From Akkermansiaceae bacterium UBA5689 (lineage in GTDB: Bacteria; Verrucomicrobiota; Verrucomicrobiia; Verrucomicrobiales; Akkermansiaceae): a stretch of 37,199 bases of DNA. Every line of letters begins with the position of its first letter. Position 1 is the stretch's first letter. A program made the translations under genes and the position numbers. Shown here in pieces: positions 32,829 to 37,199 of this stretch. Below the pieces are notes generated by a model that had not been told where the DNA came from, did not search any database, and saw only the letters and a program-made list of their open reading frames with translations. The DNA is taken from positions 20,884-58,082 of the forward strand of contig DIHT01000092.1 of the NCBI GenBank assembly GCA_002420305.1, in the 5' to 3' direction.

Positions 32829-33302
32829 ATGAAAAAGACACTCCAAACATGCACAGTGATTCTCGGCCTTATGGCGGCAGGATCAATGACCTCCCTCGCT
32901 GAAGAGGAGACCGACGGAAAGAAACCTCCACGCGCCGAGCGCAGCGAGCGAGGCGAGGGCGAAGGCGAACGCCGTGGCCAGCGTCGCGGTGGACCTCGTC
33001 AGATCCCCAAGGAAATGCTTGAGAAGTTTGACAAGAACGGCGATGGAAAACTTGATGAAGACGAGCGCAAGGAAGCCATGCGCGCTCGCAGGGCGGAATT
33101 CATCAAGAAGTATGACAAGGATGGAGACGGTGAGCTCAATGAAGAAGAGCGCAAGGAAGCGATGAAGGGTCGTCGCGGTGGCAGGCCTCAGGGTCGCCGT
33201 CCAGAAGGTGGTCGCCCAGAAGGTGGTCGCCCAGAAGGTGGTCGCCCAGAGGGTGGTCGCCCAGGCGGCAAGAAGCCAGGCGGCAAGAAGCCGGATGCTT
33301 GA
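32829..33302 (+). CDS. Secreted EF-hand protein with RPEGG repeats
   Basis: 157 aa. A signal peptide ends near SLAEEE. A basic Arg/Gly/Glu stretch follows, then two EF-hand loops, DKNGDGKLDEDE and DKDGDGELNEEE, about 28 residues apart, with calcium-ligand positions intact. The C-terminus is a low-complexity region of about four GGRPE units and two PGGKK units encoded by near-identical 15-bp repeats. It probably binds calcium outside the cytoplasm; function unknown. It has its own terminator, and CACGG/CCGTG (32796-32811) lies just upstream. Confidence 0.9.
   Translation: MKKTLQTCTVILGLMAAGSMTSLAEEETDGKKPPRAERSERGEGEGERRGQRRGGPRQIPKEMLEKFDKNGDGKLDEDERKEAMRARRAEFIKKYDKDGDGELNEEERKEAMKGRRGGRPQGRRPEGGRPEGGRPEGGRPEGGRPGGKKPGGKKPDA
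33207..33266 (+). repeat. 15-bp tandem repeat inside the EF-hand gene
   Basis: Four units of GGTGGTCGCCCAGAA; the first two are identical, the third differs by one base (A to G) and the fourth in its last two bases. They keep the frame and encode GGRPE. Two 15-bp units (CCAGGCGGCAAGAAG) follow at 33261-33290. The near identity points to recent expansion and possible length variation. Confidence 0.9.
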
Positions 33303-33334
33303 GCCCCAACATCTTGATATCCTCTAAAACAATC

Positions 33335-33363
33335 AAGCCGGGAGAACCTCTCCCGGCTTTTTC
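33335..33363 (+). terminator. Intrinsic terminator after the EF-hand gene
   Basis: AAGCCGGGAGA pairs perfectly with TCTCCCGGCTT (11 bp) around a 3-base loop, followed by a T-run and TCATTTT. It lies 33 bp after the stop and could also act weakly on the opposite strand. Confidence 0.92.
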
Positions 33364-33441
33364 ATTTTACGGGCAGGCCCTCTGAGCTACCACCCCTGCA
33401 ATGGCTTAAGGTCTTAGCGCATCGACTAGAGGCGCAAAAGA

Positions 33442-34248
33442 TCACTCATACCGGGCCTTCTGACTCAGCAACTGTGAGACAGTCACAAACTTGAATCCCT
33501 TGGCGAGGAGCCCATCCAAGGTTGCAGGCATTGCCGCCACAGTGGGAGCATGCAGGTCATGAGCCAGGACAATGGAACCGTTCGTCGTCTTGGTAAGAAT
33601 CCGGTTCTTCACGACGCTGATACCAGGCCGCTGCCAGTCACGCGGGTCTACTGCCCACATGATTGTTGGGTAGCCGAACCGGTTCATGATCAGCTCGCGC
33701 TGACGCTGATATATGGCCCCATAGGGTGGACGCATGGTTCTGGGCTGGACACCAGTTGCATTCACAATGGAAATCCGAGCTCTAGCCATTTCTGACAAGA
33801 CCTGCGCATCACTGAGCTTCTTTAGATTACGGTGAGTGTAGGTATGATTCCCAATCTCGTGCCCCTCAGCTACAATACGGCGGGTCAGGTGGGGATAATT
33901 ATCCACGTTCTTCCCAATGACATAAAACGTCGCCTTGATATTGCGCTGTCGCAGGATATCCAGAAGACGGGGAGTGTTACTCGCATGCGGCCCGTCATCA
34001 AAAGTCATCGCGATATAAGGCTGATGCCCCAGCCCGCGGGAGTGAGTAATGCCGATGGACTTGGGAAATTGCGAGGACAGGCTGAGGGTAGGATTTCTCG
34101 CCGAAGGCCATGCCTGATAGGGCGATCGGTAGCCGGTGTTTGCCATGGTCGAAGGTTTCTCTCCCTCTGAATCAATGGAGGAACAGCTGCTTGAAAAGCA
34201 GACGACCAGCGCAAGTGCAGGGGCAAGGATCAAAAGTCGAAGACGCAT
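33442..34248 (-). CDS. Polysaccharide deacetylase (NodB domain) lipoprotein
   Basis: 268 aa. The N-terminus has a hydrophobic signal ending in a lipobox-like SSSC (Cys ~22), suggesting a lipoprotein. The NodB homology domain shows motif 1 TFDDGP, motif 2 HTYTH, motif 3 RPPYG, motif 4 DPRDWQRPG and motif 5 VLAHDLH, with the metal-binding Asp-His-His set intact. It should remove N- or O-acetyl groups from a cell-wall or extracellular sugar polymer. It lies about 80 bp after the mtnP stop in the same direction. Confidence 0.92.
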   Translation of the reverse strand: MRLRLLILAPALALVVCFSSSCSSIDSEGEKPSTMANTGYRSPYQAWPSARNPTLSLSSQFPKSIGITHSRGLGHQPYIAMTFDDGPHASNTPRLLDILRQRNIKATFYVIGKNVDNYPHLTRRIVAEGHEIGNHTYTHRNLKKLSDAQVLSEMARARISIVNATGVQPRTMRPPYGAIYQRQRELIMNRFGYPTIMWAVDPRDWQRPGISVVKNRILTKTTNGSIVLAHDLHAPTVAAMPATLDGLLAKGFKFVTVSQLLSQKARYE

Positions 34249-34329
34249 GAGAATTCAGCTCAGAGAAAACTTTTCTGAAGGCCGGTATCCTTACCTTTTG
34301 AGCCGTCTGCTGTCACGCCTTAGTTCCCG

Positions 34330-35229
34330 TTACTCCCCGAACCCTCGTTTCACAAAAGGCGTTAAAATAGGGCGCAACCTCTCGAAGGTTTCGTCAGGCC
34401 AGAGTTCCCGGCTGGTAATCACCGCTGAGTCGAGTGCTCGATGCTCAGGCCAGTTCGCCTCATCGGGCATGAGCGGAATCGCCCGCCCGACAATCCGCTG
34501 GGCCATAACCGAATTGGCATGCAGATGACTTAACACCGTATCAACATTCACCTCTTCATCTCTCCAGCAGTCGTAGTCGGTAACCATACAAAGGGTTGCC
34601 AGGGCCATCTCGGCCTCCCGTGCAAGCTTGGCCTCAGGGAGGTTGGTCATCCCTATGACGTCAAATCCCAATTGTCGATTGGCATTGCTTTCTGCGCGGG
34701 TGGAGAACGCAGGGCCCTCCATATTCACATAAGTTCCGCCGTTGAAGACTTCAAGGTCTGACTCCTCATGAGAGGCCTTGGCGAGGATCTCCCGAAGCGC
34801 ACCACTGACGGGCTCCCCGAAGGAAATGTGCGCGGCGATCCCACACCCGAAAAATGTATGCTCCTCCCGACGGGTGGTCCGATCGTAATACTGGTCGGGA
34901 ATCACCAGAGAACGCGGAGCATACTTTTCCTTGAGGCTGCCCACCGCCGTGACACAAATGACCCATCGAACCCCGAGCGAACGAAGCGCCCAGATATTCG
35001 CCCTGTGGTTGATTTCATGTGGAAGGAGGCGATGTCCCTTACCGTGCCTTGGCAGAAACCACACCTGCCTCCCTGCTATCGTCCCTCCAACCAATGGATC
35101 AGAAGGCTGCCCAAAGGGGGTCTCCACTATCTGCTCTTCACTCTGCACGAATCCGTCCATCTCATAGAGTCCGCTTCCACCGATGACTCCGATTGCGGGC
35201 ACCTTCCGGCTATCCTGCTCCTGCTGCAT
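34330..35229 (-). CDS. mtnP: S-methyl-5'-thioadenosine phosphorylase
   Basis: Phosphorolysis of methylthioadenosine to adenine and methylthioribose 1-phosphate, in methionine salvage and polyamine by-product recycling. 299 aa with the family pattern: IGVIGGSGLYEMDG, LPRHGKGHRLLPHEINHRAN, VTAVGSLKEKYAPRSLVIPDQYYDRT, NGGTYVNMEGPAFSTRAESN and GMTNLPEAKLAREAEMALATLCMVTDYDCW. No other methionine-salvage genes are next to it. Divergent from the L,D-transpeptidase-fold gene, 108 bp apart. Confidence 0.95.
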   Translation of the reverse strand: MQQEQDSRKVPAIGVIGGSGLYEMDGFVQSEEQIVETPFGQPSDPLVGGTIAGRQVWFLPRHGKGHRLLPHEINHRANIWALRSLGVRWVICVTAVGSLKEKYAPRSLVIPDQYYDRTTRREEHTFFGCGIAAHISFGEPVSGALREILAKASHEESDLEVFNGGTYVNMEGPAFSTRAESNANRQLGFDVIGMTNLPEAKLAREAEMALATLCMVTDYDCWRDEEVNVDTVLSHLHANSVMAQRIVGRAIPLMPDEANWPEHRALDSAVITSRELWPDETFERLRPILTPFVKRGFGE

Positions 35230-35337
35230 GAGGATTTCCTACCACCCGCCGGGGTCATCAGGCGAGCCGTCGCCGCAAGAAACTTTCCCGGCAAGAAACG
35301 ACTATCGCTTTTGTCTCAAAAGTATTGGGATGACTAA

Positions 35338-36111
35338 ATGCTAAGGTTTCCTGTCCGTGGACGCTGTCTCCTGTTTTGCGTGAAACTCAGAGCGCTCTTG
35401 CCGGGAGTTCTTCTCATGATCAGTCCAGACTGGCTTCATTCCGGACAGAATGCCGTGTTCAGCCCTCCTTCCTCGAAGCGTTCCCGTGACGCTACCGAGC
35501 GAGTCCGACCGAGACTATCCACTGAGTTGGCGGTGCGTGGGATGCGCTTCGGCAACCCCGTATTTATCCGGATCCTTAAAGAAGAGGGCCTGCTGGAACT
35601 GTTCGTCAGGGAATCCCGGAAAAGAACCTTCAAACTCTTCAAAACCTACCCAATCGCAGCAATGTCAGGTGATCTTGGCCCTAAGGAGCGCGAAGGAGAT
35701 CTTCAAGCACCCGAAGGGTTTTATTACGTCCCCCCCCGGCAGATGAATCCGCACAGCCGGTTTCACCTTTCCTTCAATCTCGGCTACCCTAACGCCTATG
35801 ACCGGCACCATGACAGAACCGGGAGCCATCTGATGATTCATGGCAACCGGGTCTCAATCGGGTGCTTCGCGATGACTGATCCGGGGATCGAGGAGATCTA
35901 CTCCCTCTGCCATGCGGCCCTCACCGAAGGTCAGCCATTTTTTCGGGTTCATTGCTTTCCTTTTCGTATGACCACTCAACGCCTCGCAAGGGAACGATCC
36001 AACAAATGGTCCCCCTTCTGGAACAACCTCCGGGAAGGCTATGACTATTTTGAGCGCATCAAGACTCCCCCGGATGTTCATGTCGCCAATGGCAAATACA
36101 CCTTCAGGTAA
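35338..36111 (+). CDS. YafK-type L,D-transpeptidase-fold protein
   Basis: 257 aa. An N-terminal hydrophobic stretch (LLFCVKLRALLPGVLLMI) suggests export. The YkuD-type domain has the catalytic pattern MIHGNRVSIGCFAMTDPGIEEIY (His168, Cys176), close to the E. coli YafK/DpaA family rather than the classical L,D-transpeptidases. DpaA cleaves the link between Braun lipoprotein and peptidoglycan; whether this protein does the same is inference. It ends 4 bp before the stop of the convergent GNAT gene. Confidence 0.88.
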   Translation: MLRFPVRGRCLLFCVKLRALLPGVLLMISPDWLHSGQNAVFSPPSSKRSRDATERVRPRLSTELAVRGMRFGNPVFIRILKEEGLLELFVRESRKRTFKLFKTYPIAAMSGDLGPKEREGDLQAPEGFYYVPPRQMNPHSRFHLSFNLGYPNAYDRHHDRTGSHLMIHGNRVSIGCFAMTDPGIEEIYSLCHAALTEGQPFFRVHCFPFRMTTQRLARERSNKWSPFWNNLREGYDYFERIKTPPDVHVANGKYTFR

Positions 36112-36115
36112 CCAC

Positions 36116-37027
36116 TCAGCTGGTCTCCGGCATGAACGTCGGCATTGTGATCCCCCTGGGAGGCGTGACCGCTCCTCTCGCCTGGGCGACGTGCAGCTCG
36201 CAATTCCTCGCGCCCCACTGATACAAAGAAGAAACGAGGTTGGTAGACCGCGCCGGCACAAGGAAAACCGGCTGATGCCCGCCCATGCCCACCAGCTGTG
36301 CATGGATAAGAGCAAGCGCCGCTGTTTCGCTACGCATCACTCCGGGCCCAAGCATAGTAGTGCCGGGATGGCTGACGGAGCCTAGAAAGCCCTCAATTGT
36401 CTTATTCAGGCCCTCGATCACAAGTGTCTTCCAGATCTTCTGGTCGTTCCTGATGAAGAACTGGAAATCCTTAGTTCGCCGAATTCCACTCACTTCCTCC
36501 TCTAAATCCACCATTGCCTCAATATCTTCTGCCGAGGCCTCCCTGACTCTCTCTCCTCCCTCCGGGGTCTCCGGTAACACCTTTCCAGAGGGAATATACA
36601 TATCCTGATAAAGCTCCCCGGGAGTAAATCCTGCCCGTGTGTAAAGAGAGAACGAATCAAGGTTCATACAACTCGAGACCAGCCGGACTGGAAGATTACC
36701 GGCCCGGCGCACAACTTCGGCAAGCAATGTAGCCGCGACCCCCCGGCCAGCATGATCCGGATGAGCATTCATGATTCCCAGTGAAACATGGGTTTCCCGG
36801 GGGTGATAAAAACACGATCCCATCATGCTCCCGTCCTCATCCTCGGCCACGAGACAGCAATCCGGATCGAGAGCCTCGTATATCTCCGGGAAAATCAAGC
36901 ATCCGGAGGAATCGTCTTCATCAAAGATCGAACGATTCAGATTCGATTGATACCACGCGTTGGTTGAGGCGTGTATCATCATGGCGACTTGCTCCCACTC
37001 ATTGCGGTTTAGCTCTCTGACCCTCAT
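36116..37027 (-). CDS. GNAT acetyltransferase, probably two GNAT-like domains
   Basis: 303 aa. The N-terminal GNAT domain is clear: RELNRNEWEQVAMMIHAS, CCLVAEDEDGSMMGSCFYHP, VSLGIMNAHPDHAGRGVAATLLAEVV (acetyl-CoA loop as GRGVAA) and FSLYTRAGFTPGELYQDMY. The second half starts again as REASAEDIEAMVDLEEEVSG and resembles a degenerate GNAT domain without an obvious acetyl-CoA loop. The substrate is unknown. Convergent with the L,D-transpeptidase-fold gene. Confidence 0.82.
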   Translation of the reverse strand: MRVRELNRNEWEQVAMMIHASTNAWYQSNLNRSIFDEDDSSGCLIFPEIYEALDPDCCLVAEDEDGSMMGSCFYHPRETHVSLGIMNAHPDHAGRGVAATLLAEVVRRAGNLPVRLVSSCMNLDSFSLYTRAGFTPGELYQDMYIPSGKVLPETPEGGERVREASAEDIEAMVDLEEEVSGIRRTKDFQFFIRNDQKIWKTLVIEGLNKTIEGFLGSVSHPGTTMLGPGVMRSETAALALIHAQLVGMGGHQPVFLVPARSTNLVSSLYQWGARNCELHVAQARGAVTPPRGITMPTFMPETS

Positions 37028-37199
37028 CGGGAAGGTTGTAGCCCAATCCTACCCAAAGGACCAAACCACAATTGCAGCGAGAAACCACTGTCAGGAGGCT
37101 CCTCGAAGACGAATCGAGAGGAGCTTCTCATCCGGGCATCTCTACCGCTCCCGACAATTTAGCGTCAATTCACGATCAATACATGGCTTGCCCGCTGCT
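37028..37199. other. Right edge, no feature seen
   Basis: 172 bp upstream of the GNAT gene. No open frame with family features, tRNA or clear promoter was found; a gene continuing past the edge cannot be excluded. Confidence 0.5.

Noticed and set aside
33198..33290. Possible CRISPR array
   Set aside because: The repeats are 15-bp head-to-tail units without spacers, in frame in a coding region.
34264..34276. AGAAAA-C-TTTTCT palindrome between the deacetylase and mtnP genes
   Set aside because: Short, AT-only symmetry that is likely to arise by chance; no other supporting feature.

Overview
The window looks like a chromosomal segment of a Verrucomicrobiota bacterium (Verrucomicrobiae-like). 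This is inferred from the mix of genes: a DUF1080 secreted protein, a MoxR/DUF58/VWA operon of the planctomycete-verrucomicrobial type, a secreted protein with an SDGRPDLLEYFSGLNP-type C-terminal segment, and an S11 and a ThrRS with unusual architecture. DNA is moderately GC-rich throughout. I see no rRNA, CRISPR, insertion sequence, integrase or prophage gene. One tRNA gene (Lys, UUU) is present.

Layout. (1) 1-4518, minus strand: rpsM-rpsK-rpsD, a terminator, then thrS-infC, with infC cut by the left edge. rpoA does not follow rpsD. (2) 4817-11123, plus strand: a tight four-gene operon of a MoxR AAA+ ATPase, a DUF58 protein and two membrane-anchored VWA proteins. (3) 11120-18003, minus strand: the translation/RNA operon nusA-infB-rbfA-nrnA-truB-ribF, with a good sigma70-type promoter and an attenuator-like hairpin ahead of nusA. 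(4) 18214-19692: a divergent pair, a DUF1080 secreted protein and a HAD-like hydrolase. (5) 19951-23712: a MerR-type regulator (minus) facing a plus-strand set made of a small ORF, a DUF2071 (YqjF-like) protein, an SDR-fold protein lacking the catalytic tyrosine, and a secreted fasciclin (FAS1) protein closed by a strong terminator. (6) 23924-26023, minus strand: tRNA-Lys, a DUF1015 protein and a nitroreductase. (7) 26380-27180: an unrecognised secreted protein. (8) 27203-32679, minus strand: cdsA-dxr-secreted trypsin-like protease-ABC exporter. (9) 32829-36111: an EF-hand secreted protein with a 15-bp tandem repeat, a lipoprotein polysaccharide deacetylase, MTA phosphorylase and a YafK-type L,D-transpeptidase-fold protein. 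(10) 36116-37027: a double-GNAT-like protein.

How the genes fit together. Blocks 1 and 3 are housekeeping translation and transcription genes. Block 2 probably encodes a MoxR chaperone with VWA partners at the membrane, substrate unknown. Block 5 is the best candidate for a little-described system: a regulator with a Cys-x-Cys-Pro-x-His motif, a tiny upstream ORF coupled to its start, and a divergent set whose members resemble the companions of LitR/CarH-type light or stress regulators, although no photolyase or carotenoid gene is visible here. Blocks 8 and 9 serve phospholipid, isoprenoid and envelope functions.

All functions are read from motifs and family memory without database searches. 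Start codons were chosen by eye and several are uncertain, as noted per gene.
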